This document shows, piece after piece, positions 44,366 through 50,216 of a DNA stretch of 64,000 bases. Location: positions 18,204-82,203 of the forward strand of contig VRUH01000003.1 in the NCBI GenBank assembly GCA_019456185.1. Direction: 5' to 3'. The translations under genes and the position numbers were made by a program. How positions within the stretch are numbered: the stretch's first letter is position 1; every line of letters starts with the position of its first letter. Under the pieces are notes generated by a model. It was given only the letters and a program-made list of their open reading frames with translations. It had not been told where the DNA came from and did not search any database. Source of the stretch: Candidatus Glassbacteria bacterium (GTDB lineage: Bacteria > Gemmatimonadota > Glassbacteria > GWA2-58-10).

Positions 44366-44674
44366 TCACCCACCGTTCAGCACTTTTCTTTTCAGTATTT
44401 CCACCGTTCCGCCCATTGCCGCGAGCTGCCTGGAGTTGTCATTTATTTTTGAATACTGCTCATCGTTGGTCTTGTCATTCCGCGCGATAAAATCACCCAA
44501 TGTTTTCTCGAAACCCTCAAACTTTGCTACCAACATAGTTACCGAGTCACCGTGCAGGCATTTGGTGTGCCCGCCGCCGTTGTTGTTGCGCCGTCCCGGA
44601 GCTAATTTGACGATGGCCGCCGTTATCGTTCCACAGACTCCAAAAATCGCTATCCCTTCACCGACTCCGATCAT
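44366..44674 (-). CDS. Membrane-anchored coiled-coil protein of the lysis region, 102 aa
   Basis: The N-terminus IGVGEGIAIFGVCGTITAAI is one transmembrane segment. It is followed by a Cys/His patch (HTKCLHGDS) and a coiled coil (AKFEGFEKTLGDF, INDNSRQLAAMGGTVEILKR). AAGGGGA about 10 bases before ATG 44,674 decides the start. The layout resembles phage XhlA-type or spanin-like accessory lysis proteins, but no firm family was identified. Confidence 0.58.
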   Translation of the reverse strand: MIGVGEGIAIFGVCGTITAAIVKLAPGRRNNNGGGHTKCLHGDSVTMLVAKFEGFEKTLGDFIARNDKTNDEQYSKINDNSRQLAAMGGTVEILKRKVLNGG

Positions 44675-44720
44675 TGCCCTGGTTCCCCTTTTTAAATATT
44701 CAGCTATCACCCTTTTGGGC

Positions 44721-45074
44721 TTAGAAAATCAGAATTCGTAGCAATATCCCGAGCAGAATGCCGTTGATCCAGAATGACAGATCGAGCCAGCCCTTTATGT
44801 CCATATCGAGATACCTGTCCCCGCCCAACCAGCGGGACCTCCACGAATAAATCGAGCTCGCCGGCCTGACTCTCCAGAGCCATTTCGCTCCGCACCATCT
44901 ACGCGGATCGTGCCGGAGCTCCCACCAGAGCACGAACACGATCCCGAGGATAGTCAACGGCAGATACGGGATGAATCCGATAAAGAACCCCACGGTCAAG
45001 TGCAGAAGCTCCCTGTGATGCAGGAGCCTGAAAAACCGCTCGATCCTCTCCCTTAACACAATCATCCGGTTCAT
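44721..45074 (-). CDS. Multi-pass membrane protein in the lysis region, 117 aa
   Basis: ATG 45,074 has AAAGGAT upstream. Two hydrophobic segments are clear: LTVGFFIGFIPYLPLTILGI and, at the very C-terminus, WINGILLGILLRILIF. Between them is a basic aromatic loop (WWELRHDPRRWCGAKWLWR). It could be a holin partner or membrane anchor. It starts 15 bases inside the previous small Cys gene region, so they are coupled. Confidence 0.6.
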   Translation of the reverse strand: MNRMIVLRERIERFFRLLHHRELLHLTVGFFIGFIPYLPLTILGIVFVLWWELRHDPRRWCGAKWLWRVRPASSIYSWRSRWLGGDRYLDMDIKGWLDLSFWINGILLGILLRILIF

Positions 45075-45088
45075 TTTTTTATCCTTTC

Positions 45089-45268
45089 TTAACGGCAGCC
45101 GTGGCAGGATGAGCACTGTTTACAAACCGTGCCCTCGGTCGTTGACTCGATGAGATCGAGGGGAAACCGCATCCCGACCTCCTTCTCGATCCGGGGCTTC
45201 TCGTACCCTCCGCCAAAAGCGCGGAAGATGGCCTCGGACATCCCTGGTGCGACACTAAACCCGCTCAT
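45089..45268 (-). CDS. Cys-cluster protein, 59 aa
   Basis: ATG 45,268 is preceded by AAAGGATAAAAA. The product reads SGFSVAPGMSEAIFRAFGGG, a charged middle, and ends in VCKQCSSCHGCR, four Cys within ten residues, a likely metal or redox site. The frame has good codon use and fits between its neighbours; the next gene's ribosome-binding site lies at its end. Confidence 0.62.
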   Translation of the reverse strand: MSGFSVAPGMSEAIFRAFGGGYEKPRIEKEVGMRFPLDLIESTTEGTVCKQCSSCHGCR

Positions 45269-45279
45269 TTTTTATCCTT

Positions 45280-45411
45280 TCATCCCCTGAAAAATCTGTG
45301 CTTGCCGTTATGACAAAGCATTTTAGAAGTAAAGCGCGGGAAAATAAAAGTCTCCCCGCAAAAATCGCAAACACATTTCACGCCAAGTAGGCGCTCAATA
45401 AATTCAAACAT
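45280..45411 (-). CDS. Zinc-ribbon microprotein, 43 aa
   Basis: TGGAGATACGTCA precedes ATG at 45,411. The product contains CVCDFCGETF and, 20 residues later, CHNGKH, giving a C-x2-C...C-x4-H-type zinc finger. It ends 11 bases before the next small gene starts. Probably a real phage microprotein of unknown role. Confidence 0.6.
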   Translation of the reverse strand: MFEFIERLLGVKCVCDFCGETFIFPRFTSKMLCHNGKHRFFRG

Positions 45412-45469
45412 TGACGTATCTCCATTTCAATTTTGCCGGGAAATACCGCAAGTTGAACGGAAACCACTT

Positions 45470-45877
45470 TTATTCTTTCTTACCCATCATGTCTTTGATC
45501 GCCGGCGCCACGTTGGTCACTGCCCGCTCCCCGAACCAGAACGCCGTCACGATCAGCACCAGGTTCCACATCATCTGCGGGACCTCCGCGCCCGTCCACG
45601 TCAGGTAGACCACCGTGCCGTACACGGCGTAGCTGACCACCGGCCGGAGGCTGGCGCGGAACGATGCCATCCAGGGATTGAGATCACTGGCGCGGCCCTC
45701 GTACAACAACATGAATTTGCGGAAATCTCCGGTTTTCTGAAGCGAAGCATCGATCAACTTCTTCCTGGCCTCGGCCTTGATCAGCTCCGCCTGAGCCTTA
45801 TCGTTGTCCGACGGGAAAATGCTGTCGATCACCTTGTCTACGATCCCGATAACCGAGCCGATTACATTGAGAGACAT
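45470..45877 (-). CDS. 3TM-type holin (GTA-holin-like), 135 aa
   Basis: The N-terminal half (IGIVDKVIDSIFPSDNDKAQ, LIKAEARKKLIDASLQKTGD) is a helical region, followed by NPWMASFRASLRPVVSYAVY and two hydrophobic segments (VVSYAVYGTVVYLTWTG; MMWNLVLIVTAFWFGERAV). This matches the 3TM holin family first noted in gene-transfer agents, with its R-P-x-x-x-Y...W-F-G-E-R motif. It would open the inner membrane to release the endolysin, whose gene is just upstream. Confidence 0.78.
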   Translation of the reverse strand: MSLNVIGSVIGIVDKVIDSIFPSDNDKAQAELIKAEARKKLIDASLQKTGDFRKFMLLYEGRASDLNPWMASFRASLRPVVSYAVYGTVVYLTWTGAEVPQMMWNLVLIVTAFWFGERAVTNVAPAIKDMMGKKE

Positions 45878-45907
45878 CAGGCCTTCCTCTGTTTGGGTGG
45901 ATCTTGC

Positions 45908-46372
45908 TCATGCCCTTGCTTCGCCGGGCAACACGGTTTCAGACGGCTCCTTGACCCAGGCATGGACCTCGCCGTCAGGCCAAGCTCGCCGGTCAACGTG
46001 GACGAAATAACGCCCAAGATAGTGGATCGCCGTGGTGAAATATTTCGCTGCTTTTTCGTGGAGTAGATCTTCGGGGAGTTCGGGGCTGCTGATATCTGTT
46101 GCATCGCAGAAGAAAGCTCTGTGCCGGGAGAGAGCAACTCCCCCGACCTCAGTGTTGTGTTTGTCGCACCGGACCCATGACATTGGGATCAGCCGGATTT
46201 CCCCACCTGGCGGCTTATACTGCTCCAATTCAGGATCGGCGTTCAGATCGGCTCTCAGAGCTTCCAATACCTGCGCTTGAGCGGTTAACTCCGGGACGTG
46301 CAACTTCTCTATCCCGCATCCGCAACGGCAGCGGGCTTCGTAGAGTGTAAGATGTTCCGTCAGCAATCCCAT
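45908..46372 (-). CDS. Peptidase M15-like endolysin, 154 aa
   Basis: GAGGGTCCTTTG precedes ATG 46,372. The N-terminus LTLYEARCRCGCG is typical of M15A D-Ala-D-Ala/L-Ala-D-Glu peptidases in phages. HNTEVGGVALSRHRAFFCDA then TDIS corresponds to the SxHxxGxAxD zinc motif, here longer by about two residues and without the Gly, and YFVHVDRR supplies the final HxD. It should cut peptidoglycan cross-links. The altered zinc motif is worth checking for activity. Confidence 0.78.
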   Translation of the reverse strand: MGLLTEHLTLYEARCRCGCGIEKLHVPELTAQAQVLEALRADLNADPELEQYKPPGGEIRLIPMSWVRCDKHNTEVGGVALSRHRAFFCDATDISSPELPEDLLHEKAAKYFTTAIHYLGRYFVHVDRRAWPDGEVHAWVKEPSETVLPGEARA

Positions 46373-46412
46373 CAAAGGACCCTCGGTTGAACTTTGATAG
46401 ATTATCTGCAAG

Positions 46413-46505
46413 TCATATTGTTCCCTTCGCAACCCAAAAAGCAATACCTAAAGTAATTATAATAACAGCCAGAACCACTTTAACAGAAACTTCAAAAATG
46501 ACCAT
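46413..46505 (-). CDS. Single-pass membrane microprotein, 30 aa
   Basis: ATG 46,505 starts a 30-codon frame with a hydrophobic segment VKVVLAVIIITLGIAFWVAK filling most of its length. It would be the first product of the leftward late/lysis operon. The ribosome-binding site is weak (GCGAG). Such peptides occur next to phage lysis genes, so an accessory holin or antiholin is possible. Confidence 0.45.
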   Translation of the reverse strand: MVIFEVSVKVVLAVIIITLGIAFWVAKGTI

Positions 46506-46536
46506 CTCGCATAAATCAATAGAATACAATAGACTA

Positions 46537-46565
46537 TTGACAATTACGTCAGAATAACGTATAAT
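46537..46565 (+). promoter_or_regulatory. Consensus sigma70 promoter with overlapping dyads (46,527-46,571)
   Basis: TTGACA (46,537-46,542) and TATAAT (46,560-46,565) are 17 bases apart, a perfect sigma70 consensus. A 13-base palindrome CAATAGACTATTG (46,527-46,539) covers the -35 edge; ACGTCA (46,546-46,551) and TGACGT (46,566-46,571) form a second dyad around the -10, and TGAC-N6-GTCA (46,538-46,551) a third. This density of dyads suggests tight repression. It drives the rightward cassette starting at 46,605. Confidence 0.82.
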
Positions 46566-46604
46566 TGACGTGTGTATTTTATCCACTCTTTATCAGGAGA
46601 GAAA

Positions 46605-46835
46605 ATGTTACCTCGAGTAAAAAAGTATTGTGACGGTTGCCGGGCGTTAGCCGGTACCCCAACGAAGCCCGGTTGTAACCTCGGCTTCAAGGTCCGGTGG
46701 GTTGAGCGGTTGTACCATACAAGGAACTTTTCCCAAACCCAGATAAGGGACGCTGTGCCTCAAGAACGGTGCCCGAAGCCCCGCACCTGGAAGGAATACC
46801 AACGTCTGAAAGGCCTTAAAGAATCGTCCGATTAG
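46605..46835 (+). CDS. First gene of the rightward cassette, Cys-rich, 76 aa
   Basis: CAGGAGAG lies 6 bases before ATG 46,605, and the start is about 40 bases after the consensus promoter. The protein reads VKKYCDGCRALAGTPTKPGC with two further conserved-looking elements (FKVRWVERLYHTRNF, ERCPKPRTWKEYQRL), giving a C-x2-C...C...C zinc-finger-like pattern. It is basic and may bind nucleic acid. Family unknown. Confidence 0.65.
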   Translation: MLPRVKKYCDGCRALAGTPTKPGCNLGFKVRWVERLYHTRNFSQTQIRDAVPQERCPKPRTWKEYQRLKGLKESSD

Positions 46836-46885
46836 CAGCTATTAACCGTTATTGTCCGTTATTCACCAATATTGGAGGCCACGCC

Positions 46886-47236
46886 ATGTGCTTTCGTTCA
46901 GAGCTTGCTCCCGCGGATCGCCGGGAAGAAAGGATTAGTCAAATGACTACCGAAACGGAAAAAGCCGCCAGGGAGCTGGAATCAAAGAACAGGCTTATAG
47001 CTACCCTCAAAGACCCGGACGTTTGCCCCTACTGTGACTCCCGGGCCGAGAGTACCGAGGACCGCACGGAAGGGGACCGCCATTACTTTGAAATGCGCTG
47101 TACCGTGTGCGACAAGCCCTACAGTGTCGTTTTCGGGCTGGAAGGGGTGCTCTGTGAGGGCCTCGATGAAAGTACCGGGGAAGAATGGCACTACCGGGAT
47201 GAATACCCCGAAGAGTTTTCAGAAGAGGGGAAATAA
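46886..47236 (+). CDS. Zinc-ribbon protein of the rightward cassette, 116 aa
   Basis: GGAGG lies 9 bases before ATG 46,886; an internal ATG at 46,943 with AAGGA is an alternative start. The core has two Cys pairs, DVCPYCDSRAES and MRCTVCDKPYS, about 30 residues apart: a classical zinc ribbon. The N-terminal helix and acidic C-terminus (EYPEEFSEEGK) are otherwise featureless. It ends two bases before the next gene. Confidence 0.66.
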   Translation: MCFRSELAPADRREERISQMTTETEKAARELESKNRLIATLKDPDVCPYCDSRAESTEDRTEGDRHYFEMRCTVCDKPYSVVFGLEGVLCEGLDESTGEEWHYRDEYPEEFSEEGK

Positions 47237-47238
47237 CG

Positions 47239-47628
47239 ATGCCAACACCAAAGAGGCTTAGATCGTACTTTTTTGAGCGGATCGAGGTAGGTTGCATACC
47301 CTCTATCGTAGTCTTGCTTAGCGATCGCTGGATCGCATTCTTTCCCAGCGATCGCAGGGAAATAAGGCATGTTACCAGCTTTTACGACCTGCCCCACATC
47401 GTAAAACATTCACCTCTTGGTATGGATTGGGGCCATCAGGGCTCCGGTCCCGCCGACACCGCCCTGTCCGTTCTCGCTGATTTCTTCGGCACGGAAGACG
47501 TTTCCCACTTGCTCTACCAGAGATTCAAAGATACCTTTATCGCGGGGATGCCTGCCAAAGGCGGGGTGATCACCGAAGGCCAGATCAACAGTTGGTTCGC
47601 CCGATACAAGTCCCGATTGGAGGCTTAG
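47239..47628 (+). CDS. DUF6166-like protein, 129 aa
   Basis: The phrase GMDWGHQGSGPADTALSVLA followed by DFFGTEDVSHLLYQRFKDTF resembles DUF6166, a family of phage and plasmid proteins with a conserved F/M-x-W-G-x-x-G-S-G-P-x-x-x-A core. The N-terminal part (SYFFERIEVGCIPSIVVLLS) is a beta sheet. Function unknown. It is tightly spaced with its neighbours and ends in the ribosome-binding site of the RHH gene. Confidence 0.72.
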   Translation: MPTPKRLRSYFFERIEVGCIPSIVVLLSDRWIAFFPSDRREIRHVTSFYDLPHIVKHSPLGMDWGHQGSGPADTALSVLADFFGTEDVSHLLYQRFKDTFIAGMPAKGGVITEGQINSWFARYKSRLEA

Positions 47629-47630
47629 AA

Positions 47631-47792
47631 ATGCCACGAGAGAAGAGAGCAAGACTCGACACCTCTCTGCACCCGGACAACAAAAAGCGGCTCGTGAAGG
47701 CCGCTCAGGGGCTCGGGAAGCCCGTAAGTACCGTCCTGGATGATCTGATCGCGCTGTACCTCAGTTCTTACATGGAAACCCACCGGCCATAG
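47631..47792 (+). CDS. Ribbon-helix-helix regulator, 53 aa
   Basis: GGAGG lies 9 bases before ATG 47,631. The product reads KRARLDTSLHPDNKKRLVKA then GKPVSTVLDDLIALYLSSYM, the strand-helix-helix layout of Arc/CopG regulators with S-T-x-L-D in the turn. It may autoregulate the cassette through the dyads at 46,527-46,571. No adjacent toxin gene was seen. Confidence 0.7.
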   Translation: MPREKRARLDTSLHPDNKKRLVKAAQGLGKPVSTVLDDLIALYLSSYMETHRP

Positions 47793-47812
47793 AAAGGCCG
47801 CAGGGAGCTATC

Positions 47813-48370
47813 ATGATTAACAGGTATGCAGAGGCAGAAGCGAAGTTAGAGAAACTCTTACAGCCATACGAGGATAAGGCTGAAGAGCGCACGGAAAAGG
47901 TACTTGCCCGCGCAAACGCCAAGTGGGTAAAGGCATCTGAGATTGCGGAGGTCATGAACGATATTGAAATACTGTATGAAGCAATTAGTGAAGCGAGAAA
48001 AGAGGCCGAAGGCATTCCGATCCTTAAAAAGTTAGTTGCATCGTTGAAGAGAGTACCGCTTAAAAAGTGGATAACCTGCCTGGACGAAAAAGGTGATGGC
48101 CTAACTACGGACGAGATCGAAAAGAAGCTTTCAGAAATCTATTTAGCGCCAAGAGCTGCCCTGAAACGATTAGAAAGAAAACGGAAGGAGGCTGAAGATA
48201 GATTTAGCCACTGTACTACCCCCTCCGATAGAGTAGAGAAAGAGGCCGAAAAACAATATTATGAGGCCGAAGAAAAGGAGGGTAATAAACGGGTTAAGTA
48301 CATGAAGAAGATCACTCAGCAGATCTTGGATAAGCACCCTGAGATCAAGAAGTGGATTGAAGACGATTAG
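47813..48370 (+). CDS. Charged coiled-coil protein, 185 aa
   Basis: An almost entirely helical Lys/Glu-rich protein (EAEAKLEKLLQPYEDKAEER, LERKRKEAEDRFSHC, EEKEGNKRVKYMKKITQQIL) with A/T-richer codon use than its neighbours. It ends the cassette, 35 bases before a clear terminator. No family recognised; a recent acquisition is possible. Confidence 0.65.
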   Translation: MINRYAEAEAKLEKLLQPYEDKAEERTEKVLARANAKWVKASEIAEVMNDIEILYEAISEARKEAEGIPILKKLVASLKRVPLKKWITCLDEKGDGLTTDEIEKKLSEIYLAPRAALKRLERKRKEAEDRFSHCTTPSDRVEKEAEKQYYEAEEKEGNKRVKYMKKITQQILDKHPEIKKWIEDD

Positions 48371-48404
48371 AGATACTACGCCCTGCGAATAAAACTGAGG
48401 AAGG

Positions 48405-48440
48405 AAGGCCGCGCTGCCACCAGGTAGAGCGGCCTTTTTT
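48405..48440 (+). terminator. Rho-independent terminator of the rightward cassette
   Basis: AAGGCCGC (48,405-48,412) and GCGGCCTT (48,429-48,436) make an 8-bp stem with a 16-base loop, running into TTTTTT ending at 48,440. It is placed right after the coiled-coil gene and just before the convergent end of the leftward block. Confidence 0.85.
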
Positions 48441-48636
48441 ATTCATCGACTCTCACCCTCGGGATCGTGTCGGCCCGAATGACAGTTCGGCTGCCGAACA
48501 CGCCGGTAACAATTCCATATCGCTGCTCTGCTGCCCACCGCCTGAACCCGCTCAGGCTTATCTTTGTTCCTCTCGGCAACCTTCGCCAGGCCTCTTTGAC
48601 ATACACCCATTCATGATCAGCCGATTGGTCGCTCAA
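48439..48636 (-). CDS. Hypothetical protein, 65 aa
   Basis: The preferred start is TTG 48,636, which overlaps the previous stop (TTGA) and has GAGGGGGAGCGG upstream; an ATG 60 bases earlier would overlap the neighbour more. The product (EWVYVKEAWRRLPRGTKISL then SGFRRWAAEQRYG) is basic and may include a small HTH. It ends at the terminator of the convergent cassette. Confidence 0.5.
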   Translation of the reverse strand: MSDQSADHEWVYVKEAWRRLPRGTKISLSGFRRWAAEQRYGIVTGVFGSRTVIRADTIPRVRVDE

Positions 48637-48893
48637 CCGCTCCCCCTCTGCTCTGTGGTTTTCTCTTTCAAGAACGCCGCAATATCGCTCAGGCAACCCG
48701 CGCTAAAGGTGGTTCCGTAGTTCGGATCGAAATTGTACTGTCGCCAGGGGCTATGCCATTCGACAATACCAAGCAACTTTCCCTCTGAACGAGACTGCAC
48801 ATGCCACCGGCGCGTCTTCCTGCCCCGCTTTTGGGGCTGCTCACGGACAGCCAGGTGCTTCCCGATCACCTCTACTTCGGCAACTTCTGGCAT
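48633..48893 (-). CDS. Small phage protein, 86 aa
   Basis: GGAGG lies 5 bases before ATG 48,893. The middle part WHVQSRSEGKLLGIVEWHSP then WRQYNFDPNYGTTFSAGCLS resembles a common small phage/prophage protein of unknown function (W-x-V-x-S...L-G-x-x-x-W...W-R-Q-Y-x-F-x-P...F-x-x-x-C-L). It is probably a beta-sheet protein. It overlaps the next gene by 4 bases. Confidence 0.65.
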   Translation of the reverse strand: MPEVAEVEVIGKHLAVREQPQKRGRKTRRWHVQSRSEGKLLGIVEWHSPWRQYNFDPNYGTTFSAGCLSDIAAFLKEKTTEQRGSG

Positions 48894-48919
48894 AAAACCT
48901 CCGTTTTCCGCTGTTTTGG

Positions 48920-49207
48920 CTACTTTGGCAGTTTTTCAACGTCCAGGGGCGCGATCTGAGAAGGGATCGGCCGCAAGGATAACATTACATACCCTGGTTT
49001 TAGGCCAAATCCCTCTGTATCCATGATATGAGTAACTTCAGCCTCCACGTTTTCGCCAGAATACTTTCCCGTCCCCGGATAGTATTCTCGGAGGAGAAGA
49101 ATATCGCCGACCTTGAAACCGCGATCATTGAACCTAACATCGGCTGTCTTGCGCCCTTGTGCTATAGCCTGGAAGCCCTCCGGCCATGTTTTCAGCTCGT
49201 GTTGCAT
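48920..49207 (-). CDS. DUF3850 (ASCH/PUA-like) protein, 95 aa
   Basis: HELKTWPEGFQAIAQGRKTA then DVRFNDRGFKVGDILLLREY followed by YSGENVEAEVTHIM is the DUF3850 pattern (H-x-L-K...G-x-K-x-x-x-x-R-x-N-D-R-x-F-x-V-G-D-x-L-x-L). The fold is ASCH/PUA-like and probably binds RNA. The start ATG overlaps the upstream stop by one base. Confidence 0.82.
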   Translation of the reverse strand: MQHELKTWPEGFQAIAQGRKTADVRFNDRGFKVGDILLLREYYPGTGKYSGENVEAEVTHIMDTEGFGLKPGYVMLSLRPIPSQIAPLDVEKLPK

Positions 49208-49644
49208 TATCCCCCTCCTGGTCCGAGTAGTAAGCCAGACAGATCGGCCGCAAGTTCAGGATCAGTTAGCTCCGAGGCCGTCTTCCCACCAGGTAAGAGC
49301 AGGTAGCCCAGAAAGGCCGACCGCGCACCGAGAACGTCCGCGGTGACGCACCTGGCTTTAACATCGTGAAAGATCATCGTGCAGGCCTGTCTCTGAGCCG
49401 CCAGCTCGTCTTTCTCGCTCCTGACGGGCAGGACCGGCCACATCAACCTGAACGATCCTCCCTCGAGCTCGAAAACGAACAGATAGCACTTGCCGTGGCC
49501 GCGAGCTATATCATTGGCAAGGGCCTCCATCACCACCTGGCCGCCTCGTCTTACGAGCTGATCACTCGCTTTGGCTAACCAGGTACTTGGTGCCGAGGTC
49601 CCCGTTTTGAAATACGGCACTTCATCTGCATAGGGTAGCGGCAT
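49207..49644 (-). CDS. Phage protein nearest the right boundary, 145 aa
   Basis: CGGAGGAAAAA precedes the ATG. The product opens PLPYADEVPYFKTGTSAPST and contains FELEGGSFRLMWPVLPVRSE then FHDVKARCVTADVLGARSAF, wording I associate with a widespread phage protein of unknown function next to integration or repair genes. It is the outermost prophage gene on this side. No integrase lies between it and the tRNA. Confidence 0.68.
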   Translation of the reverse strand: MPLPYADEVPYFKTGTSAPSTWLAKASDQLVRRGGQVVMEALANDIARGHGKCYLFVFELEGGSFRLMWPVLPVRSEKDELAAQRQACTMIFHDVKARCVTADVLGARSAFLGYLLLPGGKTASELTDPELAADLSGLLLGPGGG

Positions 49645-49666
49645 TTTTCCTCCGATTTATTGGACG

Positions 49667-49722
49667 CTCGTTGGTCACTCGTTGGTCAGTAATACCGTGA
49701 CAGTCCATGACAAACTGTGACG
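49667..49722. repeat. Tandem 11-mers and an inverted repeat at the prophage border
   Basis: CTCGTTGGTCA occurs twice in tandem (49,667-49,677 and 49,678-49,688). It is followed by CGTGACAGT (49,696-49,704) and ACTGTGACG (49,714-49,722), an imperfect 9-bp inverted repeat, with TGAC recurring at about 10-base steps. Such clusters are typical of recombinase arm-type sites beside an attachment site, but no integrase is at hand to test this. Confidence 0.55.
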
Positions 49723-49764
49723 TTTTCCCTACCTGGCGCACGATTTACCGACTAAGCATATTAC

Positions 49765-49804
49765 AAAAAAAAACGGCCAACCCTTGTAAATCAAGGATTA
49801 GCCG
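49765..49804 (-). terminator. Rho-independent terminator of tRNA-Ser
   Basis: On the minus strand a 13-bp stem with two G-U pairs (CGGCTAATCCTTG / CAAGGGTTGGCCG) and an ATTTA loop runs into nine T's. It lies 10 bases beyond the tRNA 3' end and ends tRNA transcription. As it lies on the prophage side, the recombination point is either inside it or further left. Confidence 0.8.
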
Positions 49805-49814
49805 TCATTTTAAC

Positions 49815-49902
49815 TGGCGGAGAGGGAGGGATTCGAACCCTCGGATGCTTGCACATCACACGATTTCCAATCGTGCACCTTCGGCCTCTCGGTCACCTCT
49901 CC
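49815..49902 (-). tRNA. tRNA-Ser (anticodon GGA), probable phage integration site
   Basis: The minus strand reads GGAGAGGTGACCGAGAGGCC at the 5' end. The anticodon arm CACGA-TTGGAAA-TCGTG gives anticodon GGA (serine UCC/UCU), with a long variable arm as in all Ser tRNAs, a TTCGAATC T loop and the acceptor strand CCTCTCC then G and CCA. CCA is encoded. The 3' end faces the prophage, the usual orientation for tRNA-targeted integration. Confidence 0.93.
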
Positions 49903-50120
49903 AGTTGGTCGGTATTTCATGACATAATCAGAAGTCGGCCGGCAAGGGCTGAAATCTATCTCCGCCCCCGTGCCGCTGTCAAGCCTGAGCCCAATCTGAT
50001 CCCTGGCGGTTCAACACCGTTTTTTTGAAACATATTCCGCCCGCGGCTGTATAATCTCTCAAGTAAGCCGCCGGAGCGGTATCCCCCATCCCGCACTCCC
50101 CCTGACCGGCAACCTTTGAC

Positions 50121-50149
50121 TTGACTTTGCCTTTGGCGTAAGCTACCTT
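50121..50149 (+). promoter_or_regulatory. Candidate promoter of the outer-membrane operon
   Basis: TTGACT (50,121-50,126) and TACCTT (50,144-50,149) are 17 bases apart, giving a leader of about 60 bases before ATG 50,217. It is a moderate match to the sigma70 consensus. The rest of the 314-base gap between the tRNA and the receptor gene shows only weak GC-rich dyads and no other gene. Confidence 0.45.
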
Positions 50150-50216
50150 GCTGCGGGCTGGCAGTTAATAATTCACCGCCTTTTTAAGGCTTGAACAAAC
50201 TCCCCAAAGCGGTACA

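Larger units (their letters stand above)
1..49764. mobile_element. P22-like (podovirus-type) prophage, left end outside the window
   Basis: The stretch holds a repressor with divergent control region, recombination genes, terminase, portal, scaffold, coat, tail, ejection and lysis genes in phage order, so an integrated or integrating tailed phage is clear. Portal, scaffold and coat resemble the P22 set, and no tape-measure or sheath gene is seen, which points to a short-tailed phage. The right boundary is placed between the last phage gene (ending upstream at 49,644) and the tRNA-Ser; the exact att core cannot be read because the left end is missing. No tyrosine or serine recombinase was recognised. 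The phage looks less GC-rich than the host genes to its right. Confidence 0.85.
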
